A stretch of 64,000 nucleotides of DNA from Breoghania sp. L-A4 (GTDB lineage Bacteria; Pseudomonadota; Alphaproteobacteria; Rhizobiales; Stappiaceae): NCBI RefSeq assembly GCF_003432385.1, contig NZ_CP031841.1:3015579-3079578 (forward strand), in the 5' to 3' direction. Below are positions 36,806-45,861 of this stretch, in pieces. The notes below the pieces were generated by a model. That model saw only the letters and a program-made list of their open reading frames with translations. It did not search any database and had not been told where the DNA came from. Within the stretch, counting starts at the first letter, position 1. The number at the start of each line of letters is the position of its first letter. The translations under genes and the position numbers were made by a program.

Positions 36806-37816
36806 TCATGACTTCGGTGTTTCGGACCCGGCATCCGCCGGATCTGTTGCGTTTGATATTGGATCCGCGTTGGTAGCCGACGCGGGCCGCGAGGTCCATA
36901 CGGCGGCGTATCCCGCGCTTGCCATGGCCACGGCACACCGGCGCGCGGTGGCGCCGGAGACAATCGGCCGGATGCCCGCGCCCGGCGTCAGCTTGAAGCC
37001 GATACGCCTGAGCGCGAGATAACGCCCGGTCGCCAAGGTCACCGACAGACCGAGGAGGGTTCCGGCAATGACGTCAGAGGGATAATGCGCGCCGACCATG
37101 ATGCGCGAAAACGCCAGCCAGAACGCCACCACGGCGATCAACCAGAGCCATGCGGGAAAGATCAGGCACAGCGCCGCGGCGAGCGCTGCAACCGTGGTCG
37201 AGTGACCGGACGGAAAGCTCGTATAGTGGATGTGGAAGGCCAGGAAATCGAAACCCATCGGTCCGACCTGCTCGAAGAGCTTCGGACGCGGCCGGCCCAG
37301 TGTCCACTTCAGGGCCAACGCCGCAATGCCGCTGGATGCCACGGTGAAGAAGATGAAGGCGAGATAGGTCCAGAAAATCGTAAGTCCCATACGGACGCGA
37401 AACGACAACGCCCGCCAGTCCAGCCCCATGGCGAAGATCAGAAACAGCCCGCTCGTCCACAAGATCCAGTGCGACTTGCCGATGTCGGTGATCGCGCCGA
37501 AGAACGCCCGGTATTCCTGCGGCAGCGACCGGATCCAGGGATAGGACGGCGCATCGAGCGCGATTACGGCAATGCCCACCGTGAGCATCAACACCGCCAA
37601 GAGGTCCTGCGGCCGGTGGCCGGCCGGCTGGGCCGCCGCACCCGGCGCGATACGATGACGTCGCCGCGCAAAATTCTGGCGAAACTCAGCCCAATTGGCC
37701 TTCATACGCTGCCAGACATTCGCCGCCCGCGCACGCGCACGGATGCCCCGCTGGCTCTTCAGCAAACGGGACAACGGACCTCTGGGCTGCAAGATGTGGG
37801 AACGCCTGTCGCTCAA
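36806..37816 (-). CDS. PAP2-family membrane phosphatase
   Basis: Lipid phosphatase-like protein of 336 residues with five to six helices. The three PAP2 signature parts are present: KWTLGRPRP (170-178), PSGHS (202-206) and SRIMVGAHYPSD (237-248), with both catalytic His. A basic N-terminal tail of 65 residues precedes the first helix. Neighbours (GT2, LAB_N, GT39) suggest that it removes a phosphate from lipid A or undecaprenyl pyrophosphate (LpxE/LpxF-like). Its start overlaps the GT39 stop by 4 bases. Confidence 0.9.
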   Translation of the reverse strand: MSDRRSHILQPRGPLSRLLKSQRGIRARARAANVWQRMKANWAEFRQNFARRRHRIAPGAAAQPAGHRPQDLLAVLMLTVGIAVIALDAPSYPWIRSLPQEYRAFFGAITDIGKSHWILWTSGLFLIFAMGLDWRALSFRVRMGLTIFWTYLAFIFFTVASSGIAALALKWTLGRPRPKLFEQVGPMGFDFLAFHIHYTSFPSGHSTTVAALAAALCLIFPAWLWLIAVVAFWLAFSRIMVGAHYPSDVIAGTLLGLSVTLATGRYLALRRIGFKLTPGAGIRPIVSGATARRCAVAMASAGYAAVWTSRPASATNADPISNATDPADAGSETPKS

Positions 37817-39675
37817 TTCTCTGTCTTCCGGTAGATGCCGATATCCAGTGTCCGGCCGCCGTTGATGTTCACGCCGGCAACCCGTCCGGCGAGGGTCACG
37901 CTCACGCCGTCCCGGGCCGCGCGCTCAACGAACGCCGCCTCGTACGGCGCGTCAATCACCAGGATGCGACAGCCGGCGCCCTGCATCCACGGCACCGCCG
38001 CGTCGGGCGCCGCCAAGCGTGTATCGGTTCCATTGAGAAATACAAAGCTTGGTTCGTTGAACCCGACGCTCATGACCTCGGGATCCGCACACTGTGACAC
38101 CTCGGCCACAGCCTGTGTCAGACGCGAGCTGATCCAGATCGGCGACAGGGCCGGAAACACAAAGCCCCACACAGCCACGTAGATCAAGAGCGCGGTTGCA
38201 CCGGCGCGCGGCACCGTACCAAGGAGATTGCGGGTGCGCACGAGGAAGCGCGCAGTGAAGAAACCCGCCGGCGCGGCAAAGGCGCACAGCACCACGCCCG
38301 CGGGCGACGGCGCTGCTCCCAGATACAGCGGCGCCGCAATGCTGGCGACAAGAAGCCCCAGCGGCACCAGCGCCAGCAGCGCCGCGGCAATCCAGACGAG
38401 CACCCGCCGCGGCGGCATGTCCGCCGCCCGCGCCACACCGTAGGCGGTAAGGATCGCCAGCGCCGGCAGCAGCGGCATCGTGTAATGCGGCAGTTTGGTC
38501 GCCACCAGCTCGAAGACGATCCAGCTCGGCACCGCCCAGGCGAGACAGAATTGCACCACGGCCGTACGCCGGTCGCGGATCACCGCTCCGGCCGCGGGAA
38601 GCATCAAGGCGGCCATCGGCCAGAACGTGCCGAACATCGCCGCAAGATGGACGCCCGGAGGCGCGCCATGACCTTCCTGACCCTGCCCCACCTTGCCGAG
38701 CATGTCGCGGCCGATCGCCTCGGCATAAAAGCCGCCATCGGTCGCAATGCCGATGGCGACAAACCACGGCAGCACCAGCACCAGCAGGTACAATGCTCCG
38801 GGGATCGGCCGCAGAGACGAAAGCCAGCGCGCGCGGCGGGTGAACACCACAAGCGTCAGGATCGTCAGGCCGACGACCATCACGCCCACGGGTCCCTTGA
38901 TCACGATGCTGACCGCCAGCGCCGTCCAGAAAACGAAAACCAGCCCCCACGACTGTTTGGCCCGCGCGGAAAGCCAGCAGCGCGCCAACGCGCCTTGCGC
39001 CGCAACGATGGAGGCCAACAGCACGGCATCTGCCTTGGCCAGCCTCGCCTCCACGCCCACGACGATGGCCATGGCCACGAACGCCGCCGCGATGAACGCA
39101 ACCGGCGGCCCGGTGAAGGCCCTGGCGGTCCAGAATGTCAGGAGAACGGCCAGCACGGCGCCGATCAGCGACGGCAACCGGTAGACCCAGATCGGCGCAT
39201 CCGCCTCAAAGCCGGTGATTTTCGCGGCCGCCACCTGCAGCCAGTAGATGCCCACGGGCTTCTTGTGGCGCGTGGCCTCCTGATAGCGGATATCGACGTA
39301 GTCTCCGGTCTCCAGCATTTGCTTGGAGGCCTGCGCGAAGCGCGGCTCATCGCGGTCGAGCGGCGGCACCAGCCAGAAACCGGGCAGGAACATCGCCAAC
39401 GCCAGAAGCGTCAGCAGCAGCGGCGCGACACCCGGCGCGGAAGCCGCGCGCAGCCAGCGCGGTGGCGGCGTCATCGGCACCCGCGGGACCGGATCGCCAT
39501 CCCGGTTGGCCGCATTCGCCGCAGAGCCTGCGTGCGCCGCATCGGTCGCCTCGGACTGGGCAGGCGCCGACGATTCGACAGCGCCGGGCTCCCCGCCCCC
39601 CGTCTCCAGGTTGTTCGCCTCAGGCAAATCCGTGTCTGGTCCGTCTGTTTCGGGCCGGTCCGGGGGTTGGCTCAC
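37813..39675 (-). CDS. GT39 (ArnT/PMT-like) glycosyltransferase
   Basis: Polytopic transferase of about 620 residues that moves a sugar from a polyprenyl-phosphate carrier to a lipid or protein. A Pro/Ala/Glu-rich N-terminal tail precedes the first helix. The catalytic loop LVPPLDRDEPRFAQASKQMLETGDYVDIRYQ and RHKKPVGIYWLQ are typical of ArnT. At least eleven further helices follow, and a small periplasmic C-terminal domain. GTG at 39675 is chosen (GGAG 6 bases before); ATG at 39705 has no ribosome site. In rhizobia such enzymes (RgtD type) add galacturonic acid to lipid A, but the sugar here is not known. Confidence 0.88.
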   Translation of the reverse strand: MSQPPDRPETDGPDTDLPEANNLETGGGEPGAVESSAPAQSEATDAAHAGSAANAANRDGDPVPRVPMTPPPRWLRAASAPGVAPLLLTLLALAMFLPGFWLVPPLDRDEPRFAQASKQMLETGDYVDIRYQEATRHKKPVGIYWLQVAAAKITGFEADAPIWVYRLPSLIGAVLAVLLTFWTARAFTGPPVAFIAAAFVAMAIVVGVEARLAKADAVLLASIVAAQGALARCWLSARAKQSWGLVFVFWTALAVSIVIKGPVGVMVVGLTILTLVVFTRRARWLSSLRPIPGALYLLVLVLPWFVAIGIATDGGFYAEAIGRDMLGKVGQGQEGHGAPPGVHLAAMFGTFWPMAALMLPAAGAVIRDRRTAVVQFCLAWAVPSWIVFELVATKLPHYTMPLLPALAILTAYGVARAADMPPRRVLVWIAAALLALVPLGLLVASIAAPLYLGAAPSPAGVVLCAFAAPAGFFTARFLVRTRNLLGTVPRAGATALLIYVAVWGFVFPALSPIWISSRLTQAVAEVSQCADPEVMSVGFNEPSFVFLNGTDTRLAAPDAAVPWMQGAGCRILVIDAPYEAAFVERAARDGVSVTLAGRVAGVNINGGRTLDIGIYRKTEN

Positions 39676-39830
39676 AGCAGGCTCCGTGCAACTGCCATCC
39701 CACAACGGGACGTTCGCGCGACACTCCTACAGCAGCGCGCGCAAAAAATCGAGATTGTGCAATGAGGTGTCACACGCCGGCCCCGGATTCAACCGCCAAG
39801 TGACGGGACGGCGGACAACCGAACGCACAA

Positions 39831-39855
39831 CGGGCCCCCGTGTCTCGGGGGCCCG
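39831..39855 (-). terminator. Terminator-like hairpin after the DUF2336 gene
   Basis: CGGGCCCCCG and CGGGGGCCCG form a 10-bp GC stem with a 5-base loop, 23 bases past the stop on the minus strand. Only a weak T run (GTTGTG) follows. Confidence 0.6.
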
Positions 39856-39877
39856 GCTTGCCTGGGAAGAAGATGGT

Positions 39878-40978
39878 TCAGGCGGCGACCGCATCTCTGC
39901 TGCGGGCCAGTTCGCTGCGCTGTCCCTCACGGATCAGCAACAGCGTGCGGCGTGCATCATCCTGACGCATCCGATTGAAGTCACGTGCAAGCCCAACCGC
40001 CTCGGCATCCGAGCGTCCCAGCCTGCGGCAGGCAATATTGGCGAAGGTGCAAAAGCCCTGCATGCCCATGCCCGTGGCCCGGCACAATACGATGATCGAC
40101 GAAAGGTCGCTTTGCAGCAGCGCCTTCTGCACCGTGCACTCCTCGAGACGCAGGATACTGGCCACCAGCCAGACGCAGTCCGCGAAGCGGTCCTCCATCG
40201 CCAGCTCGGCGATGATCGAATCCAGCGATCGTTTGCCCTCGCGGGTCGTCTGCAGCAATGCCGCGCGTTGCACCTTGCGCTCTTCGCGGTTCTTCAGGCC
40301 CGCGTCGATCAGCATCGCCGCGCGCACCGCCGCCTCCTCGAAGTGACCGTCGTCAACCAGCGCCGCGAACGCGCCGAGCCGCTGGCGCAACTCATCGGTC
40401 AACGATGCCTGCAGGTTGCCGCCGAACGCCTGTTCCTCGGCGCCCCGCGTGGCGAGATTCTTCTGGATTTCGGCATCCTCGCCGCCGCGCGACAGCAGCG
40501 TGCCGAGACCGAACATGGAAAAGCGCGCGCCACGGTTGTCCACCAGGCAGCGCAGCACGTCGATGCCGCCGACCTCCGACAGAACGTCAGTCACAGCTTC
40601 GGAAATCACCGGCCGGGACGCGATCGCAAGTTGATGCTCTTCGCCGTGATGGCGCGCGATGTGCGCCAGGTCCTCGTCGTAAAGCAGAGGCGACTTGGCG
40701 AGGATCGGCCGCGAGACCACCGGATCCTCACAGGCGAGCTGCAACACGAGTTCGCGATCCACATGCTCGGTTTCGGCGATCTGCTCGATGATCTCGGCGC
40801 GCAATTCGTCCGCGACCTGATCGAGGATCCGCGCCACGACGTCGCCGAAGAGCCGCTTTTCAACGTCCCCTGGAATGCGTCCGCCGCCGAAGAACATCTC
40901 CGTGATGGCTTTCGCCAGGGCGGTCCGTCCCTTGGCGCTGCGATCGCGCGCCAACTCAACCAACTGGGTTACCGGCAT
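39878..40978 (-). CDS. DUF2336 protein
   Basis: A 366-residue all-helical cytoplasmic protein of the DUF2336 family, which is common in alphaproteobacteria and of unknown role. It has helical-repeat character: ERLFGDVVARILDQVADELRAEIIEQIAET-like segments, HHGEEHQLAIASRPVISEAVTDVL, and a C-terminal CRATGMGMQGFCTFANIACRRLG. ATG at 40978 has AGAGGG 6 bases upstream; the long in-frame extension beyond it does not look coding. It stands alone with its own terminator. Confidence 0.85.
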   Translation of the reverse strand: MPVTQLVELARDRSAKGRTALAKAITEMFFGGGRIPGDVEKRLFGDVVARILDQVADELRAEIIEQIAETEHVDRELVLQLACEDPVVSRPILAKSPLLYDEDLAHIARHHGEEHQLAIASRPVISEAVTDVLSEVGGIDVLRCLVDNRGARFSMFGLGTLLSRGGEDAEIQKNLATRGAEEQAFGGNLQASLTDELRQRLGAFAALVDDGHFEEAAVRAAMLIDAGLKNREERKVQRAALLQTTREGKRSLDSIIAELAMEDRFADCVWLVASILRLEECTVQKALLQSDLSSIIVLCRATGMGMQGFCTFANIACRRLGRSDAEAVGLARDFNRMRQDDARRTLLLIREGQRSELARSRDAVAA

Positions 40979-41350
40979 TGCAGACCCTCTGAAATTCAAT
41001 GAAAATCTTTTGATTTTGCAACAATACCATCTTCCAGGCGGCGTTTCCCTGCCAACACGCCGTGATGCTTTCCCGGAGCTTAATGAGGGCGCGACAAATC
41101 GAGCAATTGCAGGATGCAACCGCGAGAACCGTTGCGTCAGATCCGCCAACCTGTGGAAACATATGTGCTCTTCGCGCCCGCCATCGCGGCGAACCGCGGC
41201 CGCGAGCCATGCGCAAAATGGGATAGTGAAAGAAACAACAGTAAGATGAATGCCAATGGTTTTGGAGCGAAGAAGCTGAGCGCACAAGACTGCAACCCGT
41301 GCCGTTCGCGCAAACCGTTATCCATGTCTCCCGGTTGGACAGGCAAACAG
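40979..41350. other. Intergenic region between DUF2336 and tRNA-Arg
   Basis: About 370 bases carrying the promoter of the DUF2336 gene and the 3' flank of tRNA-Arg. No gene or repeat was recognised. Confidence 0.4.
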
Positions 41351-41427
41351 TGGTGACCCCGGCAGGATTCGAACCTGCGACCGTCGGATTAGAAGTCCGG
41401 TGCTCTATCCAGCTGAGCTACGGGGCC
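41351..41427 (-). tRNA. tRNA-Arg (TCT)
   Basis: A 77-base cloverleaf on the minus strand with acceptor GGCCCCG/CGGGGTC, D-arm GCTCAGCTGGATAGAGC, anticodon TCT in GGACTTCTAATCC, T-loop GGTTCGAATCC and encoded CCA. Confidence 0.96.
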
Positions 41428-41527
41428 ATTGAACCGTTGCCTTGATCCTTGCATTCGCGGCCGAGCGCGGCCCGCCGCAACGATCAGGGTCGTTCGAAGC
41501 CGGTTCGCTCTCGCCCCGGGGATGGCG

Positions 41528-41830
41528 CTAGTGCGTCCAGGGAGCAGTGCGATTGTACTTGAAATTGTCGGAATAGGTCATGGGGCGCGGGCGGCGCTCC
41601 TTGGCGTCGCTGATGCGATAGGAAATGCCGTTGCGCTCGGCGTAGGCGATCGCCTCTTCCCTGGTCTCAAAACTCAGTCTGAGCTGGCTTTTCATGTCCG
41701 AGGACGATGTGTAGCCCATCAGCGGTTCGATCGAACGCCGGGCTTCCTGCTCGTAATCGAGCACCCAGCTGTTCTTTGCCTTGCCCGACTGCATCGCCGT
41801 TTTGGCGGGACGATAAATGCGCGCAACCAT
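41528..41830 (-). CDS. NDUFS4-like complex I subunit
   Basis: A 100-residue accessory subunit of NADH:ubiquinone oxidoreductase, shared with mitochondria. It begins MVARIYRPAKTAMQSGKAKNSWVLDYEQEARRSIEPLMGYTSSSDMKSQLRLSF in outline, the strongly conserved ETC complex I (NDUFS4/NDUFA4) pattern, followed by REEAIAYAERNGISYRI. It peripherally binds the hydrophilic arm near the FMN/quinone modules. The start at 41830 matches the family N terminus. It is not near nuo genes in this window. Confidence 0.92.
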   Translation of the reverse strand: MVARIYRPAKTAMQSGKAKNSWVLDYEQEARRSIEPLMGYTSSSDMKSQLRLSFETREEAIAYAERNGISYRISDAKERRPRPMTYSDNFKYNRTAPWTH

Positions 41831-41991
41831 GATCGCCATTCCCGTATCAATGAACCGTCATCGCGGCCAGGCATTCACCGCCCGGAAGGGCCCTCGCAGC
41901 CCCGGTAGAAGACTGCCGGACGGATGTGAACAATCCGTGCGGCGGGCCGGTCGGACGTCGGCGCCGCCCGGCGGGCTGAGACATCCGACGA

Positions 41992-42068
41992 TGGTCGGGG
42001 CAGCAGGATTCGAACCTGCGACCCCCTGGTCCCAAACCAGGTGCGCTACCAGACTGCGCCACGCCCCG
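41992..42068 (-). tRNA. tRNA-Pro (TGG)
   Basis: A 77-base cloverleaf on the minus strand with acceptor CGGGGCG/TGCCCCG, D-arm GCGCAGTCTGGTAGCGC, anticodon TGG in TGGTTTGGGACCA, T-loop GGTTCGAATCC and encoded CCA. Confidence 0.96.
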
Positions 42069-42167
42069 TATTCATCGTCACGACGCTGGGATACACGACT
42101 TGACCGCACGCCTGCAAGCGCTTCCGCGCGGTTGTCCCGCGACAACCCCACAAAGTGCATGAGCCGC

Positions 42168-42719
42168 TCAGTCGCCGGACGCGATGCGCGCGTGCACGAC
42201 CCGGTCGCCGGCCTTCAGTCCGATCGCGTGCGCCGTGCCGCCAACCAGTTCCAGCACGAAGCGCACCGGTCCGTGCGAAGGGACCGGGGTTTCGGAAAAA
42301 GGCGTGGTGTATTGGGCAATGTTGGCAACCGTACCGTTCTCGCGGATGAACACCATGTCGAGCGGCAAGGGCGTGTTCTTCATCCAGAAGTAGGTCTCCT
42401 GCATGCGGCCGAAATCAAACAGCATGCCATGGTCGGGCGCCATTTCCGTGCGGAACATCAACCCCCGGGCGCGCTCTTCGTTGGTCTCGGCGATCTCGAC
42501 ATTGAACGTGTGCGCACCCGTCTCCGTCACGACACTCAGCCGTTCGACGGGCGCGGCAAGTTCCCTCAGCGGCTGCGCGACGAGCGGCTGCGCCGGAAAC
42601 GCAAGCGCCGTGACGAAAAGCAGGAGTGCGACAAGAAAAGCGGCGAGCCCGGGACCGGCCCGGGAGACCACGCGCATCCGGAGGTGCAGCGATTTCAGTC
42701 GCGTTGGAAAACCGCTCAC
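42168..42719 (-). CDS. DUF192 exported protein
   Basis: DUF192 family protein of unknown function. A signal peptide or anchor (GLAAFLVALLLFVTALAFPAQPLVA) precedes the compact beta domain: FNVEIAETNEERARGLMFRTEMAPDHGMLFDFG, YFWMKNTPLPLDMVFI, and FVLELVGGTAHAIGLKAGDRV. These are the family hallmarks. GTG at 42719 (GGGGA about 8 bases before) gives 183 residues; ATG at 42677 is an alternative without a ribosome site. It follows the cold-shock gene by about 20 bases, and the two probably form an operon, as is common in this order. Confidence 0.88.
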   Translation of the reverse strand: MSGFPTRLKSLHLRMRVVSRAGPGLAAFLVALLLFVTALAFPAQPLVAQPLRELAAPVERLSVVTETGAHTFNVEIAETNEERARGLMFRTEMAPDHGMLFDFGRMQETYFWMKNTPLPLDMVFIRENGTVANIAQYTTPFSETPVPSHGPVRFVLELVGGTAHAIGLKAGDRVVHARIASGD

Positions 42720-42742
42720 CAAGGCAATCCCCACGTCCGCGA

Positions 42743-43327
42743 TCAATGCGACTGCGGGATGTGGCTCGGCCCGTCGGGCCGGATCTCGGCAACCATCAGC
42801 CCCTTGGGACCTTCGCCGAAGCGCACCAGAACCGTCTGGCCGGGGCGCAATTCCGTCAGGCCATAACGGCGCAGGGTCTCCATATGCACGAAAATATCCG
42901 GCGTGCCGTCGCCTTTGGTCAGGAAGCCGTAACCCTTGACCCGGTTGAACCACTTCACGGTGGCCTTCTCGTAGTCGCCGCTCGGCGTGACCTGCACATG
43001 GGTGCGCGAGGGCGGCAGCTGGGAGGGGTGAATGGCGGTGGATTCGTCCATCGACAGGATGCGGAACGCCTGCAGGCCCTTTGGCCGGTTCAGCACCTCG
43101 CAAACGACGCGAGATCCCTCATAGGCGGTCTGGTAGCCGTCGCGTCGCAGACATGTCACGTGCAAAAGGACGTCTTCGGAACCGTCATCAGGAATGACGA
43201 AGCCGTAGCCCTTCGCAACATCGAACCATTTGATCGTGCCCGCCACTTCAAGAACGTCGACAGCAGCCTCATCGACCTCGACAATGTCCTCGAAAGGACG
43301 GGAACTCGACGCAAACTTCGCCCCCAT
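42743..43327 (-). CDS. Double cold-shock-domain protein
   Basis: RNA-binding protein of 194 residues with two CspA-like domains: [28 protein letters not shown] (about 30-57) and [28 protein letters not shown] (about 122-149). Each retains the RNP1-like KGYGF motif and the RNP2-like VLLHV / IFVHM. A 45-residue linker joins them. Such tandem proteins are typical of alphaproteobacteria and may act in stress or stationary phase. ATG at 43327 has GAGGCG upstream. Confidence 0.92.
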   Translation of the reverse strand: MGAKFASSSRPFEDIVEVDEAAVDVLEVAGTIKWFDVAKGYGFVIPDDGSEDVLLHVTCLRRDGYQTAYEGSRVVCEVLNRPKGLQAFRILSMDESTAIHPSQLPPSRTHVQVTPSGDYEKATVKWFNRVKGYGFLTKGDGTPDIFVHMETLRRYGLTELRPGQTVLVRFGEGPKGLMVAEIRPDGPSHIPQSH

Positions 43328-44252
43328 CACTTCGCCTCGCCTCAACGCCGCATCTACAACAGCAGTCCGCTCGCTGCTGATTCCTTAATCAAAGGATAAC
43401 ATTCGGTTACCGAACCGCTAGAGCTAAAACACCGTCCCTCGTCAAAATACTGAATGCTACTATTCATGATAATACTATGCGCTGCGCGTCTTGCGCCGGG
43501 CGCGAAAGCCAACGCGCAGGCCTGGCGCCGCAATCGCGGACACGCTCAGGCGCACGGCCCCCAACCACCAAACCGCCATGTCGTTTCAACCGATTGAATC
43601 GGCGTCGAACCGTCACGCAAAACCGTAACGCAACGTCACCAACAGACTGGATTTTCAGCGATAGACAGCCGTTGCGCCATGCGCCCTGCCCCCCGGTCGG
43701 CGCACCATTTGTCCGGATGATTCGCGCGTCCGCGGCCATCCCCGCACGCGTTCTGCTGCTCCGCCGCGGGGACAGAAGATGCGCATTTCAGGGATCCGAA
43801 AAGACCGCATGGACCGGCCTGCGCACGCCCTGCGGACAGGCAAAGACAAGCGTTCACATTCGCGTGATCGCAGAGTTTCCGCCGCGCCGCCAAGGCCTGA
43901 ATTGCCGCAAAGTCGCTTCGCAAACAACGGTTGTCATGCCCAGTATCGCGCCTGAACGATCCATTGCGTCATGCCGGGCGAACCGGACGCCCGACAACGG
44001 GCTCCCTCTCCGGCATCCTGCCTGTTTGCGGCCACGAAATTGCCGCCGCGCTTGCAAACATGTCTGCTTCCGCCATATCGACAGGGACGAGGCCAACCGG
44101 ACATGCATGTCGAGGCGGACGCGTGCCGCGACGCGGCACCGCGAGCCCGGCGCAAGCGGCCTTGCACAATTGCAGCGGGATGACCGCCGCCCGCGATCGA
44201 ACGACAACCGAACGGGCACCGGCGAATACCGCCGGACCGAGAGAGGGACAAG
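43328..44252. other. Long region without a recognised gene
   Basis: About 925 bases between the cold-shock gene and gloA. Open frames exist on both strands but have biased, arginine-rich shadow composition and no ribosome sites. An AT-rich patch at 43380-43480 may be the cold-shock promoter region. Nothing else was identified. Confidence 0.4.
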
Positions 44253-44693
44253 ATGCGATACTTGCACACCATGGTGCGCGTGGCCGATCTGGACAAGGCG
44301 CTCGACTTCTATTGCAACAAGATGGGCATGACCGAGGTCCGCCGTGTGAACCACGACGCGGGACGGTTTACGCTGGTGTTCCTCGCGGCCTCCGAGGACG
44401 AACAGTCCGGCCGCGACACCCGCGCGCCGCTGCTTGAATTGACCTACAACTGGGACCCGGAAGAATACGGCGAGGGACGCAATTTCGGCCATCTTGCCTT
44501 CGAGGTGGACGATATCTACGACACCTGCGCCAAACTGCAGGCCGCCGGCGTGACCATCAACCGCCCGCCGCGCGACGGCAACATGGCCTTCGTCCGCTCG
44601 CCCGACAACATCTCCATCGAGCTGCTGCAGAAGGGCGAGGCCAAGGCCCCGGCCGAACCCTGGGCCTCGATGGAAAACACCGGCCATTGGTAG
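44253..44693 (+). CDS. gloA: Lactoylglutathione lyase (glyoxalase I)
   Basis: Isomerises the methylglyoxal-glutathione hemithioacetal to S-lactoylglutathione. It has 146 residues with two beta-alpha-beta-beta-beta units. Metal ligands are His5, Glu62, His80 and Glu123. The segments [43 protein letters not shown] and [14 protein letters not shown] are diagnostic. It is of the short (Ni-type) class. GAGAGAGGGACAAG precedes the ATG. Confidence 0.95.
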   Translation: MRYLHTMVRVADLDKALDFYCNKMGMTEVRRVNHDAGRFTLVFLAASEDEQSGRDTRAPLLELTYNWDPEEYGEGRNFGHLAFEVDDIYDTCAKLQAAGVTINRPPRDGNMAFVRSPDNISIELLQKGEAKAPAEPWASMENTGHW

Positions 44694-44998
44694 GATCCCG
44701 GCGGCGTGTCGCGCGGCGGGCCCTGCCTGCGCGCGACGCACCACCCGCCCGGCACGCATCTCGTGGCACACGCCGATTCCCACCGACCACGCACGGCCCG
44801 CACGCTCCCGCGACAATGGCATCCGCGCGCTTTCCACAGGCCGACGCTGTCAAAACCGTCTGTAAACCAAGGGATTGCCACCCGTTTCCGGGGCCGGCGG
44901 CAAACTTGAAAATCGGCTGTGAAATCCGGACATCCCCCCTTGCGGGCGTGTTCAAAGCTCACTATAAACCGCCAACACGTCGCGGCAACGCGACCTGG
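44694..44998. other. Intergenic region gloA - tRNA-Glu
   Basis: About 305 bases with no gene or repeat recognised. It includes the tRNA-Glu promoter, where TTCAAA...TATAAAC near 44951-44968 could be part of a sigma-70 site. Confidence 0.4.
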
Positions 44999-45073
44999 GC
45001 GCCCATCGTCTAGCGGTTAGGACGTCGCCCTTTCACGGCGGAGACAGGGGTTCGATTCCCCTTGGGCGTACCA
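44999..45073 (+). tRNA. tRNA-Glu (TTC)
   Basis: A 75-base cloverleaf with acceptor GCGCCCA/TGGGCGT, D-arm GTCTAGCGGTTAGGAC, anticodon TTC in CCCTTTCACGG, T-loop GGTTCGATTCC and encoded CCA. The AT-rich block begins about 45 bases downstream. Confidence 0.96.
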
Positions 45074-45435
45074 TTTGCCTTCTCGAAGCATTGTTCTTCG
45101 GAAGGCCTTTTTCCCAAAATTGATCCGATAAGACCTTGAATATTTCGCGTCTGGGAAAACGCGACTAACAACTCATTTATTCAACCGAAAAACATGAATG
45201 GGCAACAAGTCCAGTCGGCGTTCGGGTATTGGTCGCTACGTTATCCACAAGGTACGGAAGTGGAACGGCCGTTTACGACCTCCTCAAAGGAACCATAGCC
45301 ACCATATTCCGTAGTATTATTGAAATGATAGTACGACAAATTCGACAACCGCAGGTATGTTTCAATATCCAGATCGCCCATCATCCCCCCCGCCAAACCA
45401 TATTAAATCAATAAATTAAGCCACAAAGACTCAAC
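45074..45435. other. AT-rich flank downstream of tRNA-Glu
   Basis: The composition falls sharply from the GC-rich bulk. A 61-codon frame (45229-45414, plus) is present but has no ribosome site or recognisable domain, so it is not called. No repeat of the tRNA 3' end was noticed. Confidence 0.4.
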
Positions 45436-45861
45436 TCACTTGCCTTCAGCCAACTTAGGATACTTAACTGCCGTGCCTGGAAGACGATACGTACATATAA
45501 ATTGACTATAAATCGAATGTTTACCTAGCATCATAAAGCTGTATGATAGCGGAATGGGCTTCTGATAGGTGAAATAAAAATACTCATGCTTTAATCCTTG
45601 CTTCCTACCTGACGTTCCACCGCAAAAACAAGTCCGATAGAAATAAAATGGAAACGCATAACTGAATTGGCATTCCTGCATTATCTCTCCGTTGACATAA
45701 TCAAGTTTTACTTCTCTTAATCGGTTATCGTAACCCGCGCCACGCGCCAAAACGATCGCATCTGCCACGGACGATAAGAACTGGTCCATAAGCAGAATAA
45801 AAATTATCGTGACTATCACAACAGGCCAGCGCCTGGTTTTCTTCTGTTCCGAATCAGCCAA
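45436..45861 (-). CDS. Orphan membrane-anchored protein in an AT-rich patch
   Basis: A 141-residue protein I do not recognise. After a basic start (ADSEQKKTRRW) comes one helix (PVVIVTIIFILLMDQFLSSVAD, about 13-35). The rest is probably outside the cytoplasm, rich in Tyr and Phe (FSYAFPFYFYRTCFCGG, EYFYFTYQKPIPLSYSF) with four Cys (CQF, CFC, ICT) that could form disulfides. Codon use is clearly AT-biased compared with all neighbours, which suggests recent acquisition. ATG at 45861 is preceded by AAAAGGACG about 5 bases upstream. Confidence 0.65.
   Translation of the reverse strand: MADSEQKKTRRWPVVIVTIIFILLMDQFLSSVADAIVLARGAGYDNRLREVKLDYVNGEIMQECQFSYAFPFYFYRTCFCGGTSGRKQGLKHEYFYFTYQKPIPLSYSFMMLGKHSIYSQFICTYRLPGTAVKYPKLAEGK

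Noticed and set aside
39323-41002. 559-codon plus-strand open frame
   Set aside because: It spans the antisense of two unrelated genes (GT39 and DUF2336) and their terminator, so it cannot be a real protein.
43477-44331. 284-codon plus-strand frame upstream of gloA
   Set aside because: It runs into gloA in another frame, has shadow-like Arg/Pro/Ala content and no ribosome site.
45074-45435. Attachment-site duplicate of the tRNA-Glu 3' end
   Set aside because: No second copy of the T-arm/acceptor segment was noticed downstream and no integrase gene is present, so an intact island cannot be claimed.
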